A stretch of DNA of 20,512 nucleotides from NCBI GenBank assembly GCA_964441925.1, contig CAYTVY010000035.1:1-20512 (forward strand), given 5' to 3'. This DNA is from Geothermobacter sp964441925 (GTDB lineage: Bacteria; Desulfobacterota; Desulfuromonadia; Desulfuromonadales; Geothermobacteraceae). The notes under the pieces are model-generated. The model searched no databases and was not told the DNA's origin. It worked only from the letters and a program-made list of their open reading frames with translations. Made by a program: the position numbers and the translations under genes. Below, piece after piece: positions 1 to 9,557 of this stretch; position 1 is the first letter of the stretch, and every line of letters starts with the position of its first letter.

Positions 1-58
1 ATCCAGGCCAAGCACTTACACTCTTCATCCGGCACAAACCCACTGATTCAGGTTTTCG

Positions 59-63
59 GGAGG
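59..63 (+). promoter_or_regulatory. Ribosome binding site of corC (GGAGG)
   Basis: GGAGG lies 5 nt before the TTG at 69 and decides that non-ATG start, because no in-frame ATG or GTG lies between the window edge and 69. The first 58 bases hold no gene I can support. A short frame ending in TGA at 44-46 could be the tail of an upstream gene, but it is too short to judge. Confidence 0.7.
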
Positions 64-68
64 AATCC

Positions 69-926
69 TTGGTTGACGAACAGAGACGACAGGCAGAGGA
101 GTCGCTGCTGGGCAGGCTCGGACGGCTGTTGCGCGGCCGGCGGCGGGCGCTGTCGGAAAAAGAACTGCAGGCGGTGATCGAGGAATCGGAGGAAGAGGGG
201 CTGATCGACGAGGACGAGGGGGAGATGCTCGCCTCCATCTTCGAGTTCGGTGAGACCATCGTCCGGGAGGTGATGGTCCCCCGGACCGAGATGGTCTGCT
301 GCCCGGCCGACGCCTCCATGGAGAAGCTGCTCGGGATCATCATCGATTCCGGCCATTCGCGCTTTCCCATTTTCGAAGGGACGACCGACCGCATCGTCGG
401 GGTCGTCTACGCCAAGGACCTGCTCCGCTTCTGGGGACGGCCCCCCGCCGAGGTCGGCATCCGCCAGGTCATGCGCCGGCCCTTCTTCGTCCCGGAGACC
501 AAGAAGATCGGGGAACTGCTGAAGGACTTCCGGACCCGGCGGGTGCATCTGGCCATCGCCGTCGACGAGTACGGCGGCACCTCGGGGCTGATCACCATCG
601 AGGACCTGCTGGAGGAGATCGTCGGCGACATCCAGGACGAGTACGACCTGGAGGACGTGCAGCTGCGCCGGGAAGGCGAGGGCATCTTCGTCGTCGACGC
701 GCGTATCGCCATCTCGGAACTGGAAGAGAACCTCGACATCGATATCGCATGCCCGGAGAATGTCGATACCCTGGGCGGCTATCTCTGTCACCTCTGCGGT
801 TCGGTGCCCGCGCCCGGCCGGCAGGTCGAGGCCGGCCGGCTGCGGTTCGATGTGCTCGAAGCCGACGACCGCCGCATCAGCAGGGTGAAGGTCACCTTGC
901 TGCCCGCCGACGACGATGAAGACTGA
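69..926 (+). CDS. corC: CorC/HlyC-family CBS-domain protein
   Basis: A 285-residue cytosolic protein of the HlyC/CorC family, usually linked to Mg2+/Co2+ homeostasis or membrane transport; its biochemical role is unsettled in the family. It shows the family order: an acidic N-terminal helix region (EEEGLIDEDEGEML, about residue 50), the R-E-V-M-V-P-R-T entry to a first CBS domain (about 70-125, with SRFPIFEG), a second CBS domain (about 132-190, with DEYGGTSGLITIEDLLEEIVGDI) and a C-terminal CorC_HlyC domain. Length is close to E. coli CorC (292). The start is TTG at 69, preceded by GGGAGGAA at 58-65 with about 5 nt spacing from GGAGG. The frame stays open upstream to the window edge, so a longer form cannot be formally excluded. 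The 3' end overlaps lnt by 11 nt, as corC and lnt neighbour each other in many genomes. Confidence 0.93.
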   Translation: MVDEQRRQAEESLLGRLGRLLRGRRRALSEKELQAVIEESEEEGLIDEDEGEMLASIFEFGETIVREVMVPRTEMVCCPADASMEKLLGIIIDSGHSRFPIFEGTTDRIVGVVYAKDLLRFWGRPPAEVGIRQVMRRPFFVPETKKIGELLKDFRTRRVHLAIAVDEYGGTSGLITIEDLLEEIVGDIQDEYDLEDVQLRREGEGIFVVDARIAISELEENLDIDIACPENVDTLGGYLCHLCGSVPAPGRQVEAGRLRFDVLEADDRRISRVKVTLLPADDDED

Positions 927-2454
927 AACGGCCATGCGACGGTTTCCGCGCCCGGATCTGCTCGCCGCGGTCGGTTCGGGGCTGCTGGTCGCCCTGGCCT
1001 TTCCCCGGCCGTCTCTCTATCCGCTGGCCTGGATCGGCCTGACGCCCCTGCTGGTGACCGGCAGTCGCCGGCCCTTCCGCGCCGGCCTGCTGGCCGGCAG
1101 CGTCTTTTTCGCCCTGGTTCTCTACTGGCTGAACATCGTCATGACCACCTACGGCCGGCTCGCCCTGCCGCTGGCGCTGGCGGCCTGGCTGCTGCTGTCC
1201 GTCTATCTCGCCCTGTTCTGGGCGGTGCCCTTCTGGGGGACGCTGCGGCTGCGCGCCCTGTGCCGTCTGTCCCCGGTCCTGGTCTTTCCGGTCTTCTGGG
1301 TCGGTTGTGAATACCTGCGCGGCTGGCTGCTGACCGGTTTTCCCTGGGCGCTGCTCGGCTATTCGCAGCAGCCCTTCGCCTGGCTGCTGCAGACGGCCGA
1401 CCTGTTCGGAGTCTACGGTGTCAGTTTCCTCGTCGCCCTGGTCAATGCCCTGCTCGCCGAAATCCTGCTTCGCCGGCGGGAGGGGCGGCCGTTGCCGCTC
1501 CGGACGCTGCTGGCCGTCGGCTGCCTGCTGGCCGCCGCCCTCGGCTACGGGGCCTGGCGGCTGGAAGCTCCGGCGCCCGGTGGCCGGAAGGAATGGACGG
1601 TGGCCCTGGCGCAGGGGAATATCGACCAGGCGCAGAAGTGGGACGCCCGCTTTCTGTACGCGACTCTCGACATCTACCGGCGGCTGAGCCGGCAGGCGAC
1701 GCAGGCGGGGGCCGAACTGACCGTCTGGCCGGAGAGCGCGGCTCCCTTCTACTTCCAGGAGCCGGGCCGGCCCCGTTCACAGGTGATCGCCACGGCCCGC
1801 GAGTCGGGAGGATACCTGCTGCTCGGTGCCCCGGCCTACGACCGGAAGGATGGCAGGATACGGTTCTACAACAGCGCCTACCTGCTGAACGCCGCCGGCG
1901 AGGTTCTCGGCCGCAGCGACAAGATCCACCTGGTTCCCTTCGGCGAATACGTACCGCTCAAGTGGCTGCTGCCGTTCGTCGACAAGCTGGTGGTCGGCAT
2001 CGGGGACTTCTCTCCCGGCCGGGTCATGCCCCTGAGGATGAACGGCCGGTCACTCGGGGTGCTGGTCTGCTACGAGGCGATCTTTCCCGATATCGCCCGC
2101 CGCTACGTCCGCCGCGGCAGCGACCTGCTGGTCAACATCACCAACGATGCCTGGTTCGGCCGTTCCTCCGCCCCCTGGCAGCATCTGGAGATGGCGGCCT
2201 TCCGTGCCGTCGAACAGCGCATCTGGCTGTTGCGGGCCGCCAATACCGGGGTGTCGGCCCTGATCAGCCCGACCGGCCGGATCGTCAGGCACTCGCGGCT
2301 GTTCGAGCCGGCGCTGGTGGTCGGCAGGGTGACGCCCGGAGCGGGTCCGTCCCTCTACCGGCGGATCGGCGATGTGCTGCCCTGGTCCTGCCTGCTGGTG
2401 ACGGCGGGATGGCTCTGGCTGCTGTATCGCCGCACGCACGGCCGGCCCGGCTGA
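916..2454 (+). CDS. lnt: Apolipoprotein N-acyltransferase
   Basis: Transfers the third acyl chain, from phospholipid, to the N-terminal cysteine of apolipoproteins at the periplasmic face of the inner membrane, the last step of lipoprotein maturation. The N-terminal half (about 12-220) is strongly hydrophobic with several membrane segments, and includes the family patch GWLLTGFPWALLGYSQ. The C-terminal half is a nitrilase-like domain with the full triad: Glu273 in VWPES, Lys336 in SDKIHLVPFGEY and Cys385 in VLVCYEAIFPD (E. coli E267/K335/C387). The length of 512 equals the E. coli enzyme. The ATG at 916 overlaps the corC stop by 11 nt. A second in-frame ATG at 934 is also possible, and neither has a clear Shine-Dalgarno, suggesting coupling to corC. 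It fits functionally with the Lol genes downstream. Confidence 0.97.
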   Translation: MKTETAMRRFPRPDLLAAVGSGLLVALAFPRPSLYPLAWIGLTPLLVTGSRRPFRAGLLAGSVFFALVLYWLNIVMTTYGRLALPLALAAWLLLSVYLALFWAVPFWGTLRLRALCRLSPVLVFPVFWVGCEYLRGWLLTGFPWALLGYSQQPFAWLLQTADLFGVYGVSFLVALVNALLAEILLRRREGRPLPLRTLLAVGCLLAAALGYGAWRLEAPAPGGRKEWTVALAQGNIDQAQKWDARFLYATLDIYRRLSRQATQAGAELTVWPESAAPFYFQEPGRPRSQVIATARESGGYLLLGAPAYDRKDGRIRFYNSAYLLNAAGEVLGRSDKIHLVPFGEYVPLKWLLPFVDKLVVGIGDFSPGRVMPLRMNGRSLGVLVCYEAIFPDIARRYVRRGSDLLVNITNDAWFGRSSAPWQHLEMAAFRAVEQRIWLLRAANTGVSALISPTGRIVRHSRLFEPALVVGRVTPGAGPSLYRRIGDVLPWSCLLVTAGWLWLLYRRTHGRPG

Positions 2455-2472
2455 TTTTCCGGTCGGCGCCGC

Positions 2473-2501
2473 TTGCCCCCCGTCGTCACAGCGGTTATAA
2501 T
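2473..2501 (+). promoter_or_regulatory. Putative sigma70-type promoter of prfB
   Basis: TTGCCC at 2473-2478 is followed, after a 17-nt spacer, by a perfect TATAAT at 2496-2501. It sits in the 86-nt gap between lnt and prfB, 39 nt before the prfB ATG. The gap is also less GC-rich than the genes around it. It would allow prfB and perhaps lysS to be transcribed independently of corC-lnt. This is a match by eye, not experimentally supported. Confidence 0.6.
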
Positions 2502-2540
2502 CGCGCACCCGATTTCAATCCCGACAACACAGAGGTTGCA

Positions 2541-3639
2541 ATGTTCAGAGAAGAGATGGACAAACTCCGGTCGCTGAAGGAAAAGCTCGTCGAGCTGAGG
2601 AGGTATCTTTGACCTCGACGGCAAGAAGGAGCGCATTCAGGAGCTGGAAGCCGAAATAGCCTCTCCCGGATTCTGGGACCGCGGGGAGGCATCCCAGGAT
2701 GTGCTCAGGGAGCGGACCAGTCTGCAGAAAACGGTCGAGGGCTGGGAAGAGGCCCATTCCGAACTGGAAGACCTGCTGGTGCTCTGCGAGCTGGGCGAAG
2801 AGAGCGGGGACGAGGAAACCCTCGCCGAGGTGAGATCCCTGCTTCCCGAACTGGAGCGCCGGATCGGAAAGATGGAGTTCGCCCGCATGCTCAGCGGCGA
2901 GTACGATGCCAACGACGCCATCGTCAGCATCAACGCCGGCGCCGGCGGCACCGAGGCGCAGGACTGGGCGGAGATGCTGCTGCGCATGTACCTGCGGTTC
3001 TGCGAGAGGCGCGGCTTCAAGACCGAGATCACCGACTACCAGCCCGGCGAGGAAGCCGGCATCAAGAGCGTGACCTTCTCGGTCGCCGGCGACTACGCCT
3101 ACGGCTGGCTGCGGGCGGAGAAGGGAATCCACCGGCTGGTGCGCATCTCGCCCTACGATTCGAGCGCCCGGCGCCACACCTCCTTCTGCTCGGTCTTCGT
3201 CTTCCCCGAGCTGAACGACGATGTGGCGATCGAGATCCAGGAGAAGGATCTGAAGATCGACACCTACCGTGCCAGCGGCGCCGGCGGCCAGCACGTCAAC
3301 AAGACCGATTCGGCCATCCGGATCACCCATATTCCGACCGGCATCGTGGTCTCCTGCCAGAACGAGCGCTCCCAGCACAAGAACAAGGCGGTGGCGATGA
3401 AGCAGCTCAAGGCCCGGCTGTTCGAGCTCGAGCTGCGCAAGAAGGAAGAGGAGGCGGCGGCGCTGGCCGGCGACAAGAAGGAGATCGCCTGGGGCAGCCA
3501 GATCCGCTCCTACGTGCTGCATCCCTACCGGATGGTCAAGGACCACCGGACCGGTTACGAGGTCAGCAACACCGACGCGGTGCTCGACGGCGACCTCGAC
3601 GGCTTCATCGAAGCCTATCTGCTGGGCGGACAGAACTGA
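2541..3639 (+). CDS. prfB: Peptide chain release factor 2, made by programmed +1 frameshift
   Basis: Class I release factor that recognises UGA/UAA and triggers peptidyl-tRNA hydrolysis on the ribosome. The reading frame is join(2541..2609, 2611..3639): 23 codons from ATG 2541 end at an in-frame TGA (2610-2612), and the +1 frame supplies 342 more, giving 365 residues, exactly the E. coli RF2 length. The catalytic GGQ (residues 248-250, 3283-3291) sits in GAGGQHVNKTDSAIRIT. The stop-codon recognition tripeptide reads S203-P204-Y205 (3148-3156) where RF2 normally has SPF. AGAGG at 2531-2535 is a modest Shine-Dalgarno 5 nt before the ATG. A naive ORF caller would report only the part after the shift, starting near 2701, and miss the N-terminus. 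Confidence 0.97.
2598..2612 (+). promoter_or_regulatory. RF2 programmed +1 frameshift site
   Basis: The sequence reads AGG AGG TAT CTT TGA C. An internal Shine-Dalgarno (AGGAGG, 2598-2603) lies 3 nt before the slippery CTT (2607-2609), followed by UGA (2610-2612) and C, the weak-termination context. When RF2 is scarce the ribosome slips from CTT to TTT and continues in +1 at GAC (2611). The arrangement matches the E. coli site (AGG GGG TAT CTT TGA C) except for AGGAGG instead of AGGGGG, a better anti-SD match. It is a feedback loop on RF2 level. Confidence 0.97.
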
Positions 3640-3712
3640 ATCCGGCATTCAATTTCCCGGTTGCGCCGGCCGCATGGCCTCGGCATGACCGGGCTGGATC
3701 GAGGAAAGGCAT

Positions 3713-5206
<1,494 letters not shown>

Positions 5207-5235
5207 TGGCGGCAAGACCGGAATCCGGAACCGTC

Positions 5236-6492
5236 ATGGGCTACGAATGGTTCGTCAGCCTGCGCTACCTGCGGGCCAAGCGCAAGCAGACCTTCATCTC
5301 GGTCATCTCCTTCATCTCCATCGCCGGGGTCACCCTCGGTGTCGCCGCCCTGATCCTGGTGCTGGCGGTGATGACCGGGTTTCATGACGGGGTCCGCAAG
5401 CAGATCCTGGGCAACATCCCGCACGTGCTGGTGCAGAAGTACGGCGGCGCCCTGGAAGATTCTCCCGGGCTGCTCGAGGCGTTGCGGCAGGCTTCCCCCT
5501 ATGTCGTCGCCGTGACGCCTTTCGTCGCCCGGGAGTCGATGCTGCTGGCGAACGGCAATGTCTCCGCCGTCAGCCTCAAGGGGATTCCCCGCAGCCACAA
5601 GGTGCTGAAAAAGGAGTTCATCACCCTCGACAACCGGGATGTCGCCTCCCTGCTCTTCCGCGAGGACGGCGACCGGCTGCCCGGCATCCTCATCGGCATC
5701 GATACCGCGACCGCTCTCGGTGTGTCCCTCGGCGAGACCATCAATGTCATCCCGCCGATGTTCACCATGACTCCCTTCGGCATGATTCCGAAGATGAAGC
5801 CCTTCCAGGTGGTCGGCATCTTCCGGCAGGGGGGTGGTTTCCTCGACACCTTCTTCGCCTATGTCTCCCTGCCGCAGGCCCAGTCCTTTCTCGACAGCCG
5901 GGGGCAGCTGACCGGCATCGAGATCGATGTCGACCGTTATGATCATGCCGCCGTCGTCGCCGACACCCTGCGCGCCAAGTACGGGTTCCCCTACCTGGTC
6001 CGTTCCTGGGAGGACATGTTCGGTTCCTTTCTGTCGGCCCTGAAGCTGGAGAAGCTCGGCCTGTTCATCGTGCTCGGCATCATCGTGCTGGTCGCCGCCT
6101 TCAACATCGCCACCACCCTGATCATGGTGGTGATGGAAAAGAACAAGGATATCGCCATCCTGCGCTCGATGGGGGCGACGTCCCGCAGCATCATGAAGAT
6201 CTTTCTCTTCGAGGGGCTGATCATCGGCGTCGTCGGGACGACGCTGGGGACGGTTCTCGGTCTGCTGCTGGCCTGGAACGCCGACCCGGTGATCAAGTGG
6301 ACCGAGAGGACTTTCGGGCTGAAGATCTTCGACCAGGCGGTCTACGGCATGGATCACTTTCCGTCGGTGGTCAATCCCGGGGACGTCACCGCCGTGGTGA
6401 TCGTCTCCCTGGTGATCTCCCTGCTGGCGACCCTCTATCCCGCCTGGCATGCCGCCAGGATGGACCCGGCCGAGGCCCTGCGCTATGAGTGA
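5236..6492 (+). CDS. LolC/LolE-family lipoprotein-releasing permease (possibly LolF-type)
   Basis: Inner-membrane part of the ABC machine that extracts lipoproteins and hands them to the periplasmic carrier LolA. It shows the four-helix MacB/FtsX plan: an N-terminal membrane segment (about 15-45, FISIAGVTLGVAALILVLAV), a large periplasmic domain, and three C-terminal segments near 274-300, 322-346 and 384-406, ending in the family tail DPAEALRYE. Residues about 176-191 (FTMTPFGMIPKMKPFQ) match the LolA-binding Hook of E. coli LolC (FTPMGRIPSQRLFNV, as I recall it) better than the LolE segment. The start at 5236 (MGYEWFVSLRY) fits the family N-terminus and gives 418 residues. ATG 5206, overlapping the lysS stop as TGATG, would add 10 residues. 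Only one permease gene is present, so it may work as a homodimer like LolF, or have a partner elsewhere. It overlaps lolD by 8 nt. Confidence 0.92.
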   Translation: MGYEWFVSLRYLRAKRKQTFISVISFISIAGVTLGVAALILVLAVMTGFHDGVRKQILGNIPHVLVQKYGGALEDSPGLLEALRQASPYVVAVTPFVARESMLLANGNVSAVSLKGIPRSHKVLKKEFITLDNRDVASLLFREDGDRLPGILIGIDTATALGVSLGETINVIPPMFTMTPFGMIPKMKPFQVVGIFRQGGGFLDTFFAYVSLPQAQSFLDSRGQLTGIEIDVDRYDHAAVVADTLRAKYGFPYLVRSWEDMFGSFLSALKLEKLGLFIVLGIIVLVAAFNIATTLIMVVMEKNKDIAILRSMGATSRSIMKIFLFEGLIIGVVGTTLGTVLGLLLAWNADPVIKWTERTFGLKIFDQAVYGMDHFPSVVNPGDVTAVVIVSLVISLLATLYPAWHAARMDPAEALRYE

Positions 6493-7162
6493 GGTCATCA
6501 TCAGCGTCCGGCAGGTGGTCAAGTCCTATCCGACCGCCGAGGGAAAGATCGATGTGCTGCGCGGCGTCGATCTCGAGATCCGGCCCGGCGAGCGGCTGGC
6601 CGTCGTCGGTGCCTCCGGCGCCGGCAAGAGCACCCTGATGCACATTCTGGGCGGGCTGGACCGGCCGACCAGCGGCCATGTCTCCTTCGCCGGCCGGGAC
6701 GTCTGGTCGCTGCCGGCGGCGGAGATCGACCGTTTCCGCAACCGGACCATCGGTTTCGTCTTCCAGTTCCACCAGCTGTTGCCGGAGTTCGATGCGGTCG
6801 AGAACGTGATGATGCCGGTGCTCATCGCCGGCGGCGGCCGGACCGAAGCGCGCCGGAGGGCCGAACGGCTGTTGCGGGAGGTCGGCCTCGGGCACAGGCT
6901 GACCCACAAGCCGGGGCAGCTCTCGGGGGGGGAGCAGCAACGGGTGGCCATCGCCCGCGCCCTGGTGATGTCGCCGGAGGTCCTGCTGGCCGACGAGCCG
7001 ACCGGCAATCTCGATTCCGCCACCAGTGACAGTGTCTGGCAGCTGCTGGCGCAGGTGCACGAGCGCTACCGGCTGACCATGGTCATCGTCACCCACAGCG
7101 AAGCCCTGGCCGGCCGGATGGACCGGATCGTCCGCATGGCGGACGGCCGGATTCTGCCATGA
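6485..7162 (+). CDS. lolD: Lipoprotein-releasing system ATP-binding protein LolD
   Basis: Cytosolic ATPase that powers the Lol permease. The 225 residues contain Walker A GASGAGKST (42-50), the Q-loop region FVFQFHQLLPEF, the ABC signature LSGGEQQR (146-153), Walker B VLLADEPTGNLD (D170/E171) and an H-loop VTHS. The FQFHQLLPEF and DEPTGNLD patterns are typical of the LolD/MacB/FtsE subfamily. The start ATG 6485 overlaps the permease stop (ATGAGTGA), implying translational coupling and equal dosage; the frame is open further upstream inside the permease gene, but that part is a frame shadow. An imperfectly named alternative is another MacB-like exporter ATPase, but the partner gene argues for Lol. 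Confidence 0.95.
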   Translation: MSEVIISVRQVVKSYPTAEGKIDVLRGVDLEIRPGERLAVVGASGAGKSTLMHILGGLDRPTSGHVSFAGRDVWSLPAAEIDRFRNRTIGFVFQFHQLLPEFDAVENVMMPVLIAGGGRTEARRRAERLLREVGLGHRLTHKPGQLSGGEQQRVAIARALVMSPEVLLADEPTGNLDSATSDSVWQLLAQVHERYRLTMVIVTHSEALAGRMDRIVRMADGRILP

Positions 7163-7169
7163 AAAAAGG

Positions 7170-7199
7170 TTTACACTCCCGCATGCCGTTCTCTATAAT
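7170..7199 (+). promoter_or_regulatory. Putative sigma70-type promoter of the bamA-lipid A operon
   Basis: TTTACA at 7170-7175 and a perfect TATAAT at 7194-7199 are separated by 18 nt. The element lies in the 79-nt lolD-bamA gap, which is markedly AT-richer than the genes, 42 nt before the bamA ATG. Transcription would start near 7205-7207. No other comparably good promoter was seen between here and the window end, so it may drive all of bamA through the last glycosyltransferase. Seen by eye only. Confidence 0.65.
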
Positions 7200-7241
7200 G
7201 ACCCGTTTTGTGGTTTCAGTACGCAGGAGATAGCCGGTTCC

Positions 7242-9521
7242 ATGTCGAATTTCTGCCGCTTGGCCCTTGCTGTTCTTTTTATGGTCTGCTGTGCATTGCC
7301 TGCCTGGTCGGCGACGTATCGGATCGATGATGTCGTGGTCAAGGGAGCCCAGCGCGTCGAACTCGATTCCATTCTGCCCCTGCTGTCGGTGAAGCCCGGC
7401 ACCACGGTCACTCCCGAGCAGATCGACGCCGATATCCGGGCCATCTACGGTCTGGGACGTTTCGAGGACATCGCGGCCGAAATCGAGGTGCAGGACGGGG
7501 CGAACGTCCTGGTCTACCGGCTCAAGGAACGCCCCCTGGTCCGCAAGATCACCTTCGAGGGCAACGACGAATTCGACGACAGCAAGCTGGAGACCATCAT
7601 CACCCTGCATATCCCCGACATCTACGAGCCCCGGGTGGTGGAGGAGAGCGTCCGGGCGATCCGCGACGAATACGTGAAGGAAGGCTACTACGGCGTCGAG
7701 GTCGTTCCCGAGGTCAAGGTGAACGACCGGGCCGAAGCGGAGGTCGTCTTCCGGATCAAGGAGGGAAAGAAGGTGCTGGTCAACCGCATCATCTTCGACG
7801 GCAACACGGTCTTTACCGACCGGGAACTGAAGAAGGTGATGCAGACCAAGGAACGCTGGTTCCTCTCCTGGCTGACCGGGCGGGGCACCTTTCTCGAGGA
7901 TGTGCTCAAGAACGACCAGCTGCTGATCGCCGATGCCTACTTCAATGCCGGCTATCCGCAGGTCAAGGTCAAGAACCCGGTCATCATCATCAGCGGCGAC
8001 CGCAAGTACCTCGACATCTACATCGAGATCGAGGAAGGGGATCTCTTCCGGGTGGGCAAGATCGAGGTCAGCGGCGACCTGCTCTTTCCGCGCGAGGAGC
8101 TGCTGCGGAAGATCAGCCTGAAGCCCGGGGACGTCTTCAGCCGCAAACAGTTGCGCCAGGATATCGTCCGCCTCACCGATCTCTACGCCGACCAGGGCTA
8201 CGCCTACGTCAACGTGGCGCCCCTGTCGAGCATGGATGCGGAAAAGCACCTGATCAACCTGCGCTTCGACATCGAGAAGGGTGAACGGGTCCGGATTCAC
8301 CGGATCCACATTTCCGGCAACACCAAGACCCGGGACAAGGTCATCCGCCGCGAGATCCGGTTGGCCGAGGGAGATCTCTACAGCGCTTCCAAGATCAAGG
8401 CCAGCCGACGCAACATCAAGAATCTCGGTTTCTTCGACGAGGTCGAGGTCAATACCCAGAAGGCCGCCGAGGAAGGGATGATGGACGTCGATATCCAGGT
8501 CAAGGAGCGCCCGACCGGCACCTTCAGCGTCGGCGCCGGCTACTCGTCGGTGGACGGCCTGATCGCCCAGGGTTCGGTCAGCCAGAGCAACTTTCTCGGC
8601 CTCGGCCTCAAGCTGGATCTCTCGGGATCCTTCGGCGGCAGCACGACACTGTACAATATCGGTCTGCTCGATCCCTATTTCCTCGACACCCGTTTCGCCG
8701 TCGGCGGCGACCTCTACAAGACCGATCGCGAGTACGCCGACTACGACAAGGCCACGGTCGGCGGTGACATCAAGCTCGGCTTCACCCTGGGCGAGGACGA
8801 CCGGTTCTTCTTCGTCTACCGCTACGAGAAGAAGAACATCACCAATGTCGATCCGACGGCGGCCATCCAGATCCGGGACGCCATCGGCACCTCGGTTTTG
8901 TCGTCCTTCACGGCGACGGTCACCCGCGACCGGACCGACTACCGTCTCGATCCGACCAAGGGGTATCTCGCCGAGCTGTCGGCCGAATACGCCGGTCTGG
9001 GCGGAACCCAGAATTTCGCCAAGGTCATCGTCGACTACCGGCACTATTTTCCGGCCTTCTGGAAGACCTATTTCATGGCGCACGGCCAGATCGGCAAGGT
9101 CTTCGAGGTCGGCGGGGAACCGATTCCGCTGGACGAGAAGTTCCAGCTCGGCGGCATCAACAGCATGCGCGGCTTCGACGTCTACGAAGTGGGACCGCGG
9201 GTGCAGCAGGTCGATGCGAACGGCAAGCCGATTCCCGGGGCCTACGACTTCCCCGGCGGCGACAAGGAGGCCTTCGCCAACTTCGAATACATCTTTCCCC
9301 TGGTGCCGGACATCGGGATGAAAGGGGTCGTCTTCGTCGACGTCGGCAACGCCTGGGGAGAGGATGAAACCTATTTTTCCAAGCTCCGCTACAGTGCCGG
9401 GGCGGGGGTCCGCTGGATGAGCCCGCTCGGTCCGCTGCGGCTGGAGTGGGGGCGCAACCTCGATCCGCTGGAGGGTGAGGAAACCAGCCGTTTCGAATTC
9501 TCGATGGGACGGTTCTACTGA
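7242..9521 (+). CDS. bamA: Outer membrane protein assembly factor BamA (Omp85)
   Basis: Central channel of the BAM complex, which folds beta-barrel proteins into the outer membrane. It has 759 residues (E. coli 810). A signal peptide (hydrophobic core about 7-20, likely cleavage after PAWSA near residue 23) is followed by POTRA repeats to about residue 420, with recurrent GN/GNT motifs such as FEGNDEF, FDGNTVF and ISGNTK. The C-terminal barrel begins near residue 422 (RPTGTFSVGAGYS) and contains the loop-6 motif R643-G644-F645. The C-terminus FEFSMGRFY aligns with the E. coli beta-signal FQFNIGKTW, with Tyr in place of the last Trp. AGGAG at 7225-7229 is 12 nt from the ATG, a slightly long spacing, but the signal peptide supports this start. 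Confidence 0.97.
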   Translation: MSNFCRLALAVLFMVCCALPAWSATYRIDDVVVKGAQRVELDSILPLLSVKPGTTVTPEQIDADIRAIYGLGRFEDIAAEIEVQDGANVLVYRLKERPLVRKITFEGNDEFDDSKLETIITLHIPDIYEPRVVEESVRAIRDEYVKEGYYGVEVVPEVKVNDRAEAEVVFRIKEGKKVLVNRIIFDGNTVFTDRELKKVMQTKERWFLSWLTGRGTFLEDVLKNDQLLIADAYFNAGYPQVKVKNPVIIISGDRKYLDIYIEIEEGDLFRVGKIEVSGDLLFPREELLRKISLKPGDVFSRKQLRQDIVRLTDLYADQGYAYVNVAPLSSMDAEKHLINLRFDIEKGERVRIHRIHISGNTKTRDKVIRREIRLAEGDLYSASKIKASRRNIKNLGFFDEVEVNTQKAAEEGMMDVDIQVKERPTGTFSVGAGYSSVDGLIAQGSVSQSNFLGLGLKLDLSGSFGGSTTLYNIGLLDPYFLDTRFAVGGDLYKTDREYADYDKATVGGDIKLGFTLGEDDRFFFVYRYEKKNITNVDPTAAIQIRDAIGTSVLSSFTATVTRDRTDYRLDPTKGYLAELSAEYAGLGGTQNFAKVIVDYRHYFPAFWKTYFMAHGQIGKVFEVGGEPIPLDEKFQLGGINSMRGFDVYEVGPRVQQVDANGKPIPGAYDFPGGDKEAFANFEYIFPLVPDIGMKGVVFVDVGNAWGEDETYFSKLRYSAGAGVRWMSPLGPLRLEWGRNLDPLEGEETSRFEFSMGRFY

Positions 9522-9545
9522 TAACCGGAAGCTGACTGCTTGATG

Positions 9546-9550
9546 AGAGG
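9546..9550 (+). promoter_or_regulatory. Ribosome binding site of ompH/skp (AGAGG)
   Basis: AGAGG at 9546-9550 lies 7 nt before ATG 9558. It selects that start over the upstream in-frame TTG 9540 and ATG 9543, which have no upstream Shine-Dalgarno and would place charged residues (MRGEK) ahead of the signal peptide. Confidence 0.65.
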
Positions 9551-9557
9551 TGAAAAG

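Noticed and set aside
1..46. A short frame ending in TGA at 44-46 as the tail of an upstream gene
   Set aside because: Only 14 codons are visible and no conserved C-terminus is recognisable.
3656..3693. A possible stem (CCCGGT...ACCGGG) with an inner GGCC-GCAT-GGCC hairpin between prfB and lysS
   Set aside because: Short stems are easily found in GC-rich DNA and no T-tract follows, so a terminator or leader regulator is not supported.
7129..7145. A perfect 7-bp hairpin (CGTCCGC-ATG-GCGGACG) near the end of lolD followed by an A-run
   Set aside because: It lies inside the coding sequence and is followed by A residues, not a T-tract, on the + strand, so it does not look like an intrinsic terminator in either direction.
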